Positions 1 through 8,518 of a stretch of 60,147 nt of DNA are shown in pieces. This DNA comes from Chlamydiia bacterium. Lineage in GTDB: Bacteria > Chlamydiota > Chlamydiia > Chlamydiales > Rhabdochlamydiaceae. The notes under the pieces were generated by a model. That model did not search any database, was not told the origin of the DNA, and saw only the letters and a list, made by a program, of their open reading frames with translations. The stretch spans positions 1 through 60,147 of the forward strand of contig JAJPIB010000019.1 in NCBI GenBank assembly GCA_021324995.1, written 5' to 3'. Position 1 is the stretch's first letter, and every line of letters begins with the position of its first letter. The position numbers were made by a program, and so were the translations under genes.

Positions 1-106
1 CGATCGAATCTAGCCCCTATTTCTAATAGGGACGACGATTCGATCGCGCCAATCACGGGAGCTTTCGCTTCGGTCTTAAACCAAATTTTCAGTCACGTTG
101 GGTATA
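1..106. repeat. Partial MITE-like palindromic repeat, family A
   Basis: The bases match, in reverse complement and with few differences, the left two thirds of the complete repeat at 52265-52428. The terminal inverted repeat ends in GGGTATA at 106. The core holds a nested hairpin (CCCCTATT / AATAGGGA arms). The other half lies outside the window. No coding potential is visible. It sits just downstream of the gene that ends at 117. Confidence 0.85.
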
Positions 107-116
107 CATCGACTTA

Positions 117-665
117 TCAAATTTTATTCTTTGAAATGTATTCCTCAACTAATTCCTTTGTAGCTATCCATGTTTCTCCATCAAGTCCGCGGCTTTCATG
201 AAAGGGTTTCGTGTTAGGCCATAAACACTTAAAGTCCTGTGGATAAAATGAAAAACACCATTCATTTCTTGAAGGAAACTTGGTGCCCTTTAGAGGAGTA
301 ATAAGAAAATCTATTGGCCTGGAAATTGCTAAAGTTAAGGCGATTTCCTTAACTGGAACCAAATATGTGTAAATCCATGTATCATTTAAACTGGTGTTAT
401 TCTTACAAAGCGCTTTAACTTTGTTCCACAAATGATAAAACTCGAGCCTTTCTTTAAGATTATTATACCCATCTTCACGCTTGGGACTAGCACTCAGGTA
501 TAGACTGACGATTTGGTTAATCTCCACAACCCCTGTATAGCCCTGAACAGATGTAAGTCGTTCCCCATACCATGATATACTTACACTTGCGTTATCAAGC
601 ATTATGTCTAATTCTTGAACAACATTTTGTTTCGGAATGGATGTTAATTTTGCATCTAAAGTCAT
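117..665 (-). CDS. Hypothetical protein, about 182 residues
   Basis: I do not recognise this protein. It has no signal peptide and no clear membrane segment. It is a mixed alpha/beta sequence rich in aromatic residues (a run around SWYGERLTS near residue 35, and WIYTYLVPVKEI near residue 98), so it is probably cytoplasmic and folded. Two ATG codons are possible. A strong GGAGG lies at 673-677, directly against the ATG at 671 but seven bases from the ATG at 665, so I prefer 665. It lies between a MITE-like repeat and gnd on the same strand. The gap to gnd is only about 40 bases, so read-through from gnd is possible. Nothing indicates its function. Confidence 0.6.
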   Translation of the reverse strand: MTLDAKLTSIPKQNVVQELDIMLDNASVSISWYGERLTSVQGYTGVVEINQIVSLYLSASPKREDGYNNLKERLEFYHLWNKVKALCKNNTSLNDTWIYTYLVPVKEIALTLAISRPIDFLITPLKGTKFPSRNEWCFSFYPQDFKCLWPNTKPFHESRGLDGETWIATKELVEEYISKNKI

Positions 666-684
666 CTTCATTCCTCCGATGATT

Positions 685-705
685 CTTAATTCAACAACAG
701 TCTCT
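685..705. repeat. Copy of a dispersed 21-base motif
   Basis: The 21 bases ending in CAACAGTCTCT match the reverse complement of 54109-54129 at 19 of 21 positions. They match segments ending at 13946 and 59331 at 17 of 21. This copy runs over the gnd stop codon. It may be the end of an unseen insertion sequence or a remnant of one. Confidence 0.45.
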
Positions 706-2164
706 AAGCGTTATAGGAGGTCGAGGTGATTGCGCCGCCTGTTCCTGTCCAATTGGTGTGGAAGAATTGACCGCGAGACTTATCTGTGCGCTCATAGGTG
801 TGCGCTCCAAAGAAGTCGCGCTGTGCTTGAATGAGATTCGCAGGTAGTTGACCTGAGCGGTATCCGTCGAAAAATGCGAGGCTAGTGCTAAAACAGGGCG
901 CAGGGATTCCGAGCTCTGCTGTCTTGGACACGACTCTTCTCCATCCGTCTTCGGAAGCGAGAATCTCTTTGCGGAAGAAATCGTCGAATAACAAGTTCGC
1001 CAGGTCAGACTTTCTGTCATAAGCTTTTTTGATGTCGTTTAAAAAGCGGCTACGAATGATGCATCCTTCTCTCCAAATCAAGGCGATCGCTCCGTAATTC
1101 AGCTTCCACTTCATTTCATTGGCTGCAGCGCGCATGAGCATGAACCCTTGAGCGTAGCTGATGATCTTTGAAGCGTAAAGCGCTTTGCGGATATCTTCGA
1201 TAAATGCTTTTTTGTCCCCTGTAAATTTCGCTGTGGGGGCGGGGAAAAGTTTTTGGGCGTGCTGCCGCTCTTCTTTGAGAGAGGAAAGGCAGCGGGCGAA
1301 AACAGATTCGGCAATTAGGGTCACAGGGATACCGAGATCAAGAGCGCTAATGCCCGTCCATTTTCCCGTTCCCTTCTGGCCGGCAACGTCGAGAATCTTG
1401 TCGAGAAGCGGCTGTCCATCAGTGTCTTTTTGCGTGAAAATATGTGAGGTGATTTCGATTAAAAAACTGTTTAAAACGCCTTGATTCCATTCATCAAAGA
1501 TCTTGTGCATCTCATCAAAAGAGCAGCCAAGAACATTTCTGAGAAGAAAATAAGCTTCGGAGATGAGCTGCATATCGCCGTATTCGATTCCGTTGTGGAC
1601 CATTTTCACATAATGGCCTGCGCCTCCATCCCCAATCCAGTCGCAGCAAGGAAGTCCATCCTCTTTCGCCTTGGCAGAAATTCCTTGAAAAATTGGCTTT
1701 ATCCCTTCCCAGGCGTCTTTGTTGCCTCCCGGCATGATGGATGGCCCATGGCGCGCTCCTTCTTCTCCGCCTGAGACTCCAGCTCCGACGAATAAAATTC
1801 CCTTTTCCTTGAGCATTTTCACCCGACGCTCTGTATCTGGGTAATGGCTATTGCCGCCATCGATCACGATATCCCCTTTTTCCAGGAAGGGGAGGCATTC
1901 CTGAATCAGGTCATCGACGGGTGATCCCGCCTTCACCATGAGCATAATTTTGCGTGGCCGCTTGAGCGCTTTAAAAAATTCTTCCAGAGAAGAAGCTCCA
2001 ATCACTTTAGAGCCTTTAGCAGGACCCTCAATAAATTCAGAAACTTTGGACACAGTGCGGTTAAAGACTACGACGGTAAATCCATGGTCGTTCATATTCA
2101 TCACAAGGTTCTGCCCCATCACCGCCAGACCGATCAGCCCAATGTCTGCTTTTCCTTCCGTCAT
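704..2164 (-). CDS. gnd: 6-phosphogluconate dehydrogenase, decarboxylating
   Basis: Oxidises 6-phosphogluconate to ribulose-5-phosphate and CO2 with NADP+ in the oxidative pentose phosphate pathway, giving NADPH and pentose in the cytoplasm. At 486 residues it is full length for the long bacterial form. The N-terminal dinucleotide-binding loop GLAVMGQNL is at residues 12-20, the VDGGNSHYPDT-type substrate segment is near residue 100, the conserved VSGGEEGARHGPSIMPGG block follows, and the signature ILDVAGQKGTGKWT is near residue 258. GGAGAG lies six bases before the ATG. The gene is followed closely on the same strand by the hypothetical gene ending at 117. The divergent tRNA-Arg gene begins about 70 bases upstream. 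Identification is secure. Confidence 0.97.
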   Translation of the reverse strand: MTEGKADIGLIGLAVMGQNLVMNMNDHGFTVVVFNRTVSKVSEFIEGPAKGSKVIGASSLEEFFKALKRPRKIMLMVKAGSPVDDLIQECLPFLEKGDIVIDGGNSHYPDTERRVKMLKEKGILFVGAGVSGGEEGARHGPSIMPGGNKDAWEGIKPIFQGISAKAKEDGLPCCDWIGDGGAGHYVKMVHNGIEYGDMQLISEAYFLLRNVLGCSFDEMHKIFDEWNQGVLNSFLIEITSHIFTQKDTDGQPLLDKILDVAGQKGTGKWTGISALDLGIPVTLIAESVFARCLSSLKEERQHAQKLFPAPTAKFTGDKKAFIEDIRKALYASKIISYAQGFMLMRAAANEMKWKLNYGAIALIWREGCIIRSRFLNDIKKAYDRKSDLANLLFDDFFRKEILASEDGWRRVVSKTAELGIPAPCFSTSLAFFDGYRSGQLPANLIQAQRDFFGAHTYERTDKSRGQFFHTNWTGTGGAITSTSYNA

Positions 2165-2237
2165 CGCTTCTCTCCAGTAAAAAATATAATTTTTAAGATG
2201 TTAAAAAGTAGAGTGCTCGTTAAAATTGTAAGTCTTT

Positions 2238-2311
2238 GTTCTCGTAGCTCAGGTGGATAGAGCGGTCGCCTCCTAAGCGACAGGTCGCGCGTTCAACTCG
2301 CGCCGAGGACA
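2238..2311 (+). tRNA. tRNA-Arg (anticodon CCT)
   Basis: A complete cloverleaf can be folded by eye. The acceptor arms GTTCTCG and CGAGGAC pair over seven positions with one G-T pair. The D-arm contains AGCTCAGGTGGATAGAGC. The anticodon stem GTCGC/GCGAC encloses CTCCTAA with anticodon CCT, which reads AGG. The T-arm loop is TTCAACT. The discriminator base is A and CCA is not encoded. It lies in the gap between gnd and amiA, which are both on the opposite strand. Confidence 0.93.
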
Positions 2312-2316
2312 TATTT

Positions 2317-3003
2317 TTACATCTTCATGTACTTGTCGATCCCCTGTGCAATTCCCACAGCAAGCCTATCAAGATAGGCCTTATCCCGCAACCTTCCGCG
2401 CTCGTCGCGGTTCGTAATGAACCCCCCTTCGACAAGGACAGCGGGCATATCTGTCTCGCGAATCACGTGAAAATTCCCCTGCTTGGTGCCGCGCGACACT
2501 GCAGCTGTTTGGTCGATCATACGGTTTAAAATGCAGCTTGCAAGACGTTTGGAGGCTCGGGTCCTCCACTGCTCTTTGGAATCAAAGTAAAAGATCTCAA
2601 TCCCTTTTGCTTCAACGCTTGGAGAAGAATTAAAATGGACGCTGACAAAGAGGGAAGCCTTTGCTTTATTGGCGATAGAGGCCCTCCTCGGTAAAGGAAT
2701 AAAAACATCCCGGTTTCGCGTCATTGTCACTCGATAACCGAGTTCTTCAAGATGTTTTTTTAAAAGCATCGAAGTCATGAGCGTGAGCTTTTTTTCCATA
2801 AAGCTGCTCACCTTGGCACCCTCATCGGTCCCCCCATGCCCCGGATCGATAATGATCAAGGGTTTTAAAGAATTTGTGGGCGAATCTAAGCTTGCCTCAT
2901 AGCTTCCCTGAACACCATGGTAAGAAGGCATTTTACCAGAGGAACATAAGGCGGCAAATGACAAAACGACAATTAAACAACGAAGTGTGCGCAGATAGCG
3001 CAT
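2317..3003 (-). CDS. amiA: N-acetylmuramoyl-L-alanine amidase (Amidase_3)
   Basis: A zinc-dependent periplasmic amidase that cuts the stem peptide from N-acetylmuramic acid. In chlamydiae it acts on the very limited peptidoglycan made at the division septum. Visible family motifs are IIDPGHGGTDEGA (first zinc histidine), a VSVHFNSSP block (second zinc histidine) and VLVEGGFITNRDE (catalytic glutamate). The N-terminus MRYLRTLRCLIVVLSFAALC is a signal peptide or anchor. The frame is open to a TTG at 3048, but the ATG at 3003 has GAGAAA just upstream and begins exactly at the signal sequence, so I chose it. In Chlamydia amiA sits next to murE, as I recall; here the msr genes and two small genes lie between them. 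Confidence 0.9.
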   Translation of the reverse strand: MRYLRTLRCLIVVLSFAALCSSGKMPSYHGVQGSYEASLDSPTNSLKPLIIIDPGHGGTDEGAKVSSFMEKKLTLMTSMLLKKHLEELGYRVTMTRNRDVFIPLPRRASIANKAKASLFVSVHFNSSPSVEAKGIEIFYFDSKEQWRTRASKRLASCILNRMIDQTAAVSRGTKQGNFHVIRETDMPAVLVEGGFITNRDERGRLRDKAYLDRLAVGIAQGIDKYMKM

Positions 3004-3068
3004 GAGTTTCTCTACCGTGCTATAGACTTGAGCTAACTTTAGACGCAATCGTTAAATTTCGCAATGAC

Positions 3069-3584
3069 TTAATGCTTTGGGCGATCGCGTCCGGAAGCGG
3101 CGCGGTAGGATTTGTAGCGGGCAGGATTTTTTCGATAGAACTTTTGATGATATTCTTCGGCGGGATAAAAGGGTACCGCAGGTAAGAGCTGCACTAAAAA
3201 GGGGGTGATTTTTTTAGCAGCCACAAGGCGCGCAATGAAATATTCCGCAGCTTCTTTCTGGGCGTCGTTTGCGTAAAAAATCACAGGGCGGTATTGACTG
3301 CCGATATCGCAGAACTGCCCATCATTTCTCGTGGGATCCAGACCTTCGAAATAAACGTCGAGAAGTTGCTCGTAGCTTACCTTTGAAGGATTGTAGATGA
3401 CTTGAAGCGCTTCTACGTGGCCTGTCTCTCCCGAACATACTTCTTCGTAGCTCGGATGATCCTTATGACCGCCGGTGTACCCAGATGTCGTCGCGAGCAC
3501 GCCTTCTACATGGTCAAAATCGTACTCGGTGCACCAAAAGCAGCCGCCTGCAAAAATGGCTGTGTCAATAAAATCAGCTTCCAT
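3069..3584 (-). CDS. msrA: Peptide methionine-S-sulfoxide reductase MsrA
   Basis: Reduces the S-epimer of methionine sulfoxide in oxidised proteins. The catalytic motif GGCFWCTE is at residues 13-20 with Cys15 as nucleophile. Other family blocks are SGYTGGHKDHPSYEEVCSG and GHVEALQVIYNP. Length (171) is normal. AAAGGG precedes the ATG at good spacing. It is transcribed divergently from msrB across a 67-base gap that must hold both promoters, so the two epimer-specific repair enzymes form a divergent pair. The C-terminal tail is basic and ends DRPKH. Confidence 0.96.
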   Translation of the reverse strand: MEADFIDTAIFAGGCFWCTEYDFDHVEGVLATTSGYTGGHKDHPSYEEVCSGETGHVEALQVIYNPSKVSYEQLLDVYFEGLDPTRNDGQFCDIGSQYRPVIFYANDAQKEAAEYFIARLVAAKKITPFLVQLLPAVPFYPAEEYHQKFYRKNPARYKSYRAASGRDRPKH

Positions 3585-3611
3585 ATCCCTTTACAATTAT
3601 AATGCTCTATC

Positions 3612-3638
3612 AATATACCTACTTTAAACTTTTGTCAA
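3612..3638 (-). promoter_or_regulatory. Candidate promoter of msrA
   Basis: Read on the minus strand, a consensus -35 box TTGACA (3633-3638) is followed by TATATT (3612-3617) with a 15-base spacer, shorter than ideal. The msrA ATG lies about 28 bases beyond the -10 box. No equally clear promoter was found for msrB in the same gap. Confidence 0.35.
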
Positions 3639-3651
3639 ACAGAGATAGAGC

Positions 3652-4071
3652 ATGGCGGAAAAGCGTTACGATGGAAAAAAGCTCACATTGAGTGAGAGCG
3701 AATGGAAAGAGCGTTTAAGTCCTGAACAATTCAGAGTGCTTCGAAAAAGCGGAACGGAAAGCGCTTTTGGGAATGAGTACTACGATCACCACGAAGTAGG
3801 GACTTATACCTGCGCGGGGTGCGGACTTCCCCTTTATGATTCCGAGTCAAAATATGAGTCAGGAACGGGCTGGCCCAGTTTTACCCAGCCAATCCATTCT
3901 GAAAATGTTTCCTACAGAGAAGACCACCATCTTCTCACGCCGAGAGTGGAAGTCGTTTGCAGTCGCTGCGAAGGACATCTTGGCCATGTTTTCAATGACG
4001 GCCCTGAGCCTACCGGCAAACGCTATTGTATGAACTCGGCGTCCCTAAACTTTATTCCAAAAAAAATATGA
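3652..4071 (+). CDS. msrB: Peptide methionine-R-sulfoxide reductase MsrB
   Basis: Reduces the R-epimer of methionine sulfoxide and complements the divergently transcribed MsrA. Four zinc cysteines are present as CAGC (54, 57) and CSRC (103, 106). The catalytic cysteine is in RYCMNSASL (Cys126). The central SGTGWPSF block is intact. At 139 residues it is a complete single-domain MsrB. Its TGA overlaps the ATG of the following small membrane protein by four bases (ATGA), so the two are co-transcribed and probably translationally coupled. Confidence 0.96.
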   Translation: MAEKRYDGKKLTLSESEWKERLSPEQFRVLRKSGTESAFGNEYYDHHEVGTYTCAGCGLPLYDSESKYESGTGWPSFTQPIHSENVSYREDHHLLTPRVEVVCSRCEGHLGHVFNDGPEPTGKRYCMNSASLNFIPKKI

Positions 4072-4268
4072 AACTTTGTAAAAATATAGATGCTTCGGGC
4101 AGATGGATGAGAGGGATCATCGGCACTCTCTTTCTCGGCATTGCGTATTGGAAGATGAGCTGGATCGCTTTAATCATTGGACTTTTCACGCTTTTTGAAG
4201 CAGCGATGAGCTGGTGCATCCTTTATCAAATCCTCGGGAAAAGTTCTTGCCGGAAAAAATCGCGCTAA
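4068..4268 (+). CDS. Small membrane protein, DUF2892/YgaP-like
   Basis: A 66-residue protein that starts at the ATG overlapping the msrB stop codon. It has the features of the DUF2892 family: an N-terminal KNIDASGRWMRGIIG segment followed by two closely spaced hydrophobic helices (roughly residues 15-32 and 35-55) and a basic, cysteine-containing tail. DUF2892 domains often occur alone or attached to rhodanese domains and are linked loosely with sulfur or redox metabolism, which would fit the msrB neighbour, but its actual role is unknown. It ends in a four-base convergent overlap with the gene at 4265-4597. Confidence 0.75.
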   Translation: MKLCKNIDASGRWMRGIIGTLFLGIAYWKMSWIALIIGLFTLFEAAMSWCILYQILGKSSCRKKSR

Positions 4269-4597
4269 ATTTCCGGGGTTAAGATGCGTCTTTCCCAAAG
4301 GAAGGTCCCATTATCAACATCGATGCAAGTCAAAAAATAAGCGGCATTGTCTCGCGCTTTAGAGAACACATAGAGATGAACCCCCCTGTGGTTCCAGGAG
4401 ATGACTTCTGAAGTGAAAGCTACTTCCCAAAGCGGTTCCCCTGTAGGAGAATAGGTAGTGATGAATGTCGTTGTGTCAAAGGGTGAGACAACACTAATAT
4501 TGCCATTTGAAAAACAGAGCGCATCTTTGGAAAAGTCCTCTTCCGATGCATTGAGCGCGGATGTCAAAAGCAGTAAGGACGTGGCTATCCATTTCAT
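4265..4597 (-). CDS. Small secreted protein with a beta-propeller-like repeat
   Basis: A 110-residue protein that starts at an ATG overlapping the murE stop codon (ATGA), so it is the last gene of the division/cell-wall operon. MKWIATSLLLLTSALNA is a clear signal peptide. The mature part has the pattern of PQQ/WD-type propeller blades (TYSPTGEPLWEVAF, then CIDVDNGTFLWERRI) but has room for only about two blades, so it must oligomerise, bind a partner, or be a remnant of a larger propeller. I do not recognise a named family. Its position suggests a periplasmic role linked to envelope assembly; that is inference. Confidence 0.6.
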   Translation of the reverse strand: MKWIATSLLLLTSALNASEEDFSKDALCFSNGNISVVSPFDTTTFITTYSPTGEPLWEVAFTSEVISWNHRGVHLYVFSKARDNAAYFLTCIDVDNGTFLWERRILTPEI

Positions 4598-6096
4598 AGA
4601 GGCTCCTTTTTTTTATGACGACAAGCTGCCATGGCCACAGCTCTATCATCGAACTGAATGGTTTCTTTTGCCAGAATCTGATAATTCTCATGGCCTTTTC
4701 CTGCAATCAGAACGATATCCTTCGGCCTGGCAATCTGAATCGCTTTTTGAATCGCTTCTTCCCGATCGACGATTACTAGGGCTTGGGCAGGTTTTTTAAG
4801 TCCCGTTAAAATGCTACGGATGATCTCTTCCGGATGTTCGCTCCTAGGGTTGTCTGAAGTGATGATGCTCAAGTCGGAAAACTTTTCAGCGACAGCGCCC
4901 ATTTTTGCGCGTTTGAATTTGTCGCGATCGCCTCCGCATCCAAAAACAGTGATTAACCGTCCTTTTTTTAGCTCTTGCAACGTCGTCAATACGTTGGCCA
5001 GAGCATCTTCGGTGTGAGCATAATCGACAAAGACGTGAAAGCTGTGCGGATTGGGAACTCGCTCCAATCTGCCCGGAACTTTGGAAAAGCGCCTTAAGGC
5101 TTCAGCGATTTCAGCAAGCGACAAGCCACGAGCAAGTCCCACACCAGCAGCAGCGAGCACGTTGTAAACGTTATATCTGCCGATGAGGGGAGAAGCAAAT
5201 TTTTGGGTTTGGCCACGATAATTCACATCGAACTCCATCCCCTCAGGCGTGAGCGTAAGTGATGTCGCTTTAAGGTCGCAGGGATGATCGAGACCATAGC
5301 GGATACATGCGCCACTGTAACCTGCAAGCATTTGCCCAAGATAAGGGGAATCTGCATTGACAACAGCTGTTTTAAGAAATTTCTTAGTTCCTTTTTTAAG
5401 AGAAGAAAAGAGCTTGGCTTTAGCATTGCCATACTCTTCCATCGTCGCATGATAGTCAAGATGATCCTGGGTAAGATTAGTAAAAACCGAGATATCAAAT
5501 TCAATTGACTCTACCCTCCCCTGATCCAAAGCGTGCGAGGAAACTTCCATGACGCAATTCTCACAGCCCCTGTTGGCCATATCATGAAAGAGTTTATAAT
5601 TTTGAAGCAGGTCAGGGGTTGTTTTTGTCGACGGAAATACGTGTTTACCGACGATCCACTCAATGCTTCCAATCAGGCCGCACTGCTTTCCTTTTTTCTC
5701 GAGCAAGTGGCGGACGAGATAAGCGGTTGTGGTTTTTCCGTTGGTTCCGGTGATTCCAACGAGGAAAAGTTGATGGTCCGGATTGCCATAAAATTCTTTA
5801 GCAATAGCCGCTTCAATTTCTGCAACATTGGGGTGAATCACCTGGGTAATGTGTGAAAAAAAGGGGTTATAGAAATCGGTCACGACAGCAGAAGCTCCTG
5901 CTGCAATTACCTCAGGGATAAATTGGGCACCATCGACTGTCAATCCTTTTTTAGCGATAAAAAGATTTCCAGGCCCCACCCTTTTGGAATCGGACGTCAG
6001 ACCCGTGATGTCAACATCTTTAGAACCTCTAATCTCTGTGACAGAAATATTTTTAAGGAGTTTTCTAAGTTTGAGGGGCGCTATTATCCGTTCCAT
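4594..6096 (-). CDS. murE: UDP-MurNAc-tripeptide synthetase MurE
   Basis: Adds the third residue to UDP-MurNAc-L-Ala-D-Glu in peptidoglycan precursor synthesis (cytoplasm, ATP-dependent). The Mur ligase P-loop GTNGKTTT is at residues 117-124, the MEVSSHAL block follows at 183-190, and SDNPRSE at 414-420 contains the DNPR motif that selects meso-diaminopimelate, consistent with the chlamydial DAP pathway. Its 500 residues are normal. The start codon lies 13 bases inside the 3' end of ftsI and the stop overlaps the next gene, so it is embedded in a tightly packed operon. Confidence 0.96.
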   Translation of the reverse strand: MERIIAPLKLRKLLKNISVTEIRGSKDVDITGLTSDSKRVGPGNLFIAKKGLTVDGAQFIPEVIAAGASAVVTDFYNPFFSHITQVIHPNVAEIEAAIAKEFYGNPDHQLFLVGITGTNGKTTTAYLVRHLLEKKGKQCGLIGSIEWIVGKHVFPSTKTTPDLLQNYKLFHDMANRGCENCVMEVSSHALDQGRVESIEFDISVFTNLTQDHLDYHATMEEYGNAKAKLFSSLKKGTKKFLKTAVVNADSPYLGQMLAGYSGACIRYGLDHPCDLKATSLTLTPEGMEFDVNYRGQTQKFASPLIGRYNVYNVLAAAGVGLARGLSLAEIAEALRRFSKVPGRLERVPNPHSFHVFVDYAHTEDALANVLTTLQELKKGRLITVFGCGGDRDKFKRAKMGAVAEKFSDLSIITSDNPRSEHPEEIIRSILTGLKKPAQALVIVDREEAIQKAIQIARPKDIVLIAGKGHENYQILAKETIQFDDRAVAMAACRHKKKEPL

Positions 6097-8108
6097 TGTT
6101 GGTAGAGCTCTTTCAACGCTTTTGTTTCTTTGATCCAGTCGGCTTTATTTTCATCCCGACGTGGATCTCCAACAGGATAACCATAAGGGTCATCTGGTTC
6201 AACACCTAAGTATTGAAGAGTGCGCAATCCAATTTCGCGAAAGGCAGGCGCACAGCAATTACCGCCATGCTGGTTCTTCCCGATACCGGGCGTGTACTTA
6301 AATTCTGGTTCGTCAACCGCGATAAGAAGAACAAAGCGAGGCTCTTTCACTGGAGCAAAACCGATGAATGTGGAGATATGATCCTTTTTGGAATAGGTTC
6401 CTTTCACAATCTTTTCGGTCGTCGCCGTCTTCCCTGCTTCTGTGTACCCGTGAATATCTGCCTTAGAGGCAGTACCACCAGGTTTAGTCACATATTTCAT
6501 TGCCTTGATGACTTCTGAGACGATTTCCGGCTCGAGAAGACGGCGAAAATTTTTCACTCTTTCCGGCACAGTATTGTCGAGGAGAACGTCGAGTGACCCA
6601 TCGCGTTTTTCGCGGATCACCTTTCGTACAAGCGTCGGGCGCACATCAAAGCCTCCATTAGCGATAATCGCATAACTTCTCAGCATCTGCAGGCTGTTGA
6701 CCAGAATATTATGGCCAAAAGAGATCGAGTACGGTGTAGGGACCGACCATTCCATTTTTCCATTGGGATAAAGCTTTCCGGGAGTAGGAACCATCCCCAA
6801 GCTTTCCGAAGGAAGTTCAATGCCGGTTTTGACTCCAAATCCAAAAACTTCTTGCAATGCATTGCGATACCATTTCTCACCTAAGGCTTCAATGATGCGG
6901 TGCGCCATGCGCGCCATGTAAATATTGGAGGATTTCCACATCGCCAAATCCATGTTGAGAAAACCGTGGCTGCGCGTGTCATGAATGGGTTTTGATCTTC
7001 CTGGAAAATAGCCATTTGCTGTGGGAATTTTCTCAAGAGGAGAAAAGATCGGTTTTTTTCCTTGTTTCTTCAGCTCTGCATTTGCTTTCAGCGCAAGGGC
7101 CATTGTTAAAGGCTTCATCGTCGATCCAGGTTCATAAGGATCTGTAATCGCTTTAACTTTTGTATTTTCTTGAAGGCGGGGATCGTTGAAGAATTTGCGA
7201 TAGTTTGAGGGTTCAAAATAAGGATACTGCGCAAGTGCCCAAATCTCCCCACTTCGCGGATCCATAAGGACTGCCCATCCCCCTTTTGCATTCGCGTTTT
7301 TAACCGCTTTGCAAATCTCTTCCTCAGCAATTGCTTGAAGATAGTGATTGATCGTCAAATAGACATCTGCGCCATCTTCCGGATGGCAAAGGATCTTTCC
7401 CGCTTCCAACGGATGTCGCGGAGATCTGAGAATCTGCTTCTGGCCTTCTTTTCCCTGAAGAATCTTATCAAAAACCAATTCCAGCCCTCCCGTAGGAATC
7501 GATTGATGCGTGTTCACATCTTTATCCTCGCGGACAGTATGTAGAACTTGTCCCAAAAGTTTGCCAAAGGGATAAGAACGCTTATAGTCTTGAACAAAGA
7601 AAAGAGCATTCCTAGCGATTTTTTTGGATCTGGCGTAAGGAAACCACCACTGATTAAGAACGTCGCATTGCTCTTTATCGAGCCAAAGAGCTAACCTACG
7701 CGAGCGCGTTTTACGGTCGAGTTGCTGCCGGAGATTTTGTGCTTCAATGCCATGAATTTTGAGCACAGAGCATATCTTGTCAGCCACTTCTCTGCGCGCC
7801 TCGAGAGGAATACTGCTGGGATCGGAAAAGAGGTGAAATTTGGGAATGTCGGTCACAAAAGCCTGCGGCGTTTCTGGGTGACCACGTTTTAGCGATGTAT
7901 TTGAATAGAATAAACCGCGCTTAAACGGTTCGGTAATCACGCGCTGATGCTGCGCCAAGGCTTTGCGCGTCCATTTATCCCCTTCAATAATCTGAATCTT
8001 AAAAAATTGGATGATAAGACAGCAAAAAAGCGCGAAAACGAAAAAAATGACCCAAATCAGGCGCTTACGAGCGATCCACTGAAGCGCACGAGGGGATCGG
8101 TTGACCAT
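6084..8108 (-). CDS. ftsI: Class B penicillin-binding protein (FtsI/PBP3)
   Basis: Septal transpeptidase that cross-links peptidoglycan during division. One transmembrane anchor lies at about residues 17-37. A PBP dimerisation region (about 60-230) leads into the transpeptidase domain with catalytic SxxK as GSTMKP (Ser329, Lys332) and SxN as KSSN (393-395). The third motif reads KTA (560-562) where almost all relatives have KTG. It lies between ftsL (27 bases upstream) and murE (13-base overlap). At 674 residues it is long enough to be complete. Chlamydiae divide without FtsZ but keep this enzyme with MreB-dependent septal synthesis. Confidence 0.93.
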   Translation of the reverse strand: MVNRSPRALQWIARKRLIWVIFFVFALFCCLIIQFFKIQIIEGDKWTRKALAQHQRVITEPFKRGLFYSNTSLKRGHPETPQAFVTDIPKFHLFSDPSSIPLEARREVADKICSVLKIHGIEAQNLRQQLDRKTRSRRLALWLDKEQCDVLNQWWFPYARSKKIARNALFFVQDYKRSYPFGKLLGQVLHTVREDKDVNTHQSIPTGGLELVFDKILQGKEGQKQILRSPRHPLEAGKILCHPEDGADVYLTINHYLQAIAEEEICKAVKNANAKGGWAVLMDPRSGEIWALAQYPYFEPSNYRKFFNDPRLQENTKVKAITDPYEPGSTMKPLTMALALKANAELKKQGKKPIFSPLEKIPTANGYFPGRSKPIHDTRSHGFLNMDLAMWKSSNIYMARMAHRIIEALGEKWYRNALQEVFGFGVKTGIELPSESLGMVPTPGKLYPNGKMEWSVPTPYSISFGHNILVNSLQMLRSYAIIANGGFDVRPTLVRKVIREKRDGSLDVLLDNTVPERVKNFRRLLEPEIVSEVIKAMKYVTKPGGTASKADIHGYTEAGKTATTEKIVKGTYSKKDHISTFIGFAPVKEPRFVLLIAVDEPEFKYTPGIGKNQHGGNCCAPAFREIGLRTLQYLGVEPDDPYGYPVGDPRRDENKADWIKETKALKELYQQWNG

Positions 8109-8134
8109 AGGAATTAGACCTTTTGAAACTCAGG

Positions 8135-8506
8135 TTAGTACTGCTTAGCACCGATCGCAAATTTGAGTTTAGGCTTCCCTGCTGCTTTTTCCTCACTAGA
8201 TTCAGAAGATGTTTCCAAAGCCAGTCCCTCTTGTAAGGTGATGATCTCTTTAAGCAAGGGTTGCTTGAGATGGCTGTATTCGTTGTGACGAGCAAGTTCC
8301 ATGAGATGCTCAGGACTTTCGAAGAGATCGATCGCGTATTGCAAGCGAGTATTCGCCTCCTTCAAATCCTTAATTTCTTTAGCGACAACAGGAATTTCTA
8401 AACGACGTTTTGTGACAGCATTTTGCTTGTCAATGTAGGAATATAGGGAAAGCCCAAAAGCCCCGATGCAAATCAAAACGCGTATCAAAGGTCCTTTATC
8501 CCACAT
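8135..8506 (-). CDS. ftsL: FtsL-like cell division protein
   Basis: A short bitopic protein: a small cytoplasmic N-terminus, one hydrophobic segment (about residues 6-25, IRVLICIGAFGLSLYSYI) and an extended helical region with heptad character (about 30-95), then an acidic/serine-rich tail. This architecture plus its place between rsmH and ftsI identifies it as FtsL even though sequence conservation in this family is low. It would connect with other divisome proteins in the periplasm and activate FtsI/FtsW. The gap to rsmH is 12 bases. Confidence 0.8.
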   Translation of the reverse strand: MWDKGPLIRVLICIGAFGLSLYSYIDKQNAVTKRRLEIPVVAKEIKDLKEANTRLQYAIDLFESPEHLMELARHNEYSHLKQPLLKEIITLQEGLALETSSESSEEKAAGKPKLKFAIGAKQY

Positions 8507-8518
8507 AGAGCAATCTCT

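Noticed and set aside
2198..2226. Possible promoter of tRNA-Arg (TAAAAT at 2221)
   Set aside because: No acceptable -35 box at the right distance; cannot be told from the AT-rich background.
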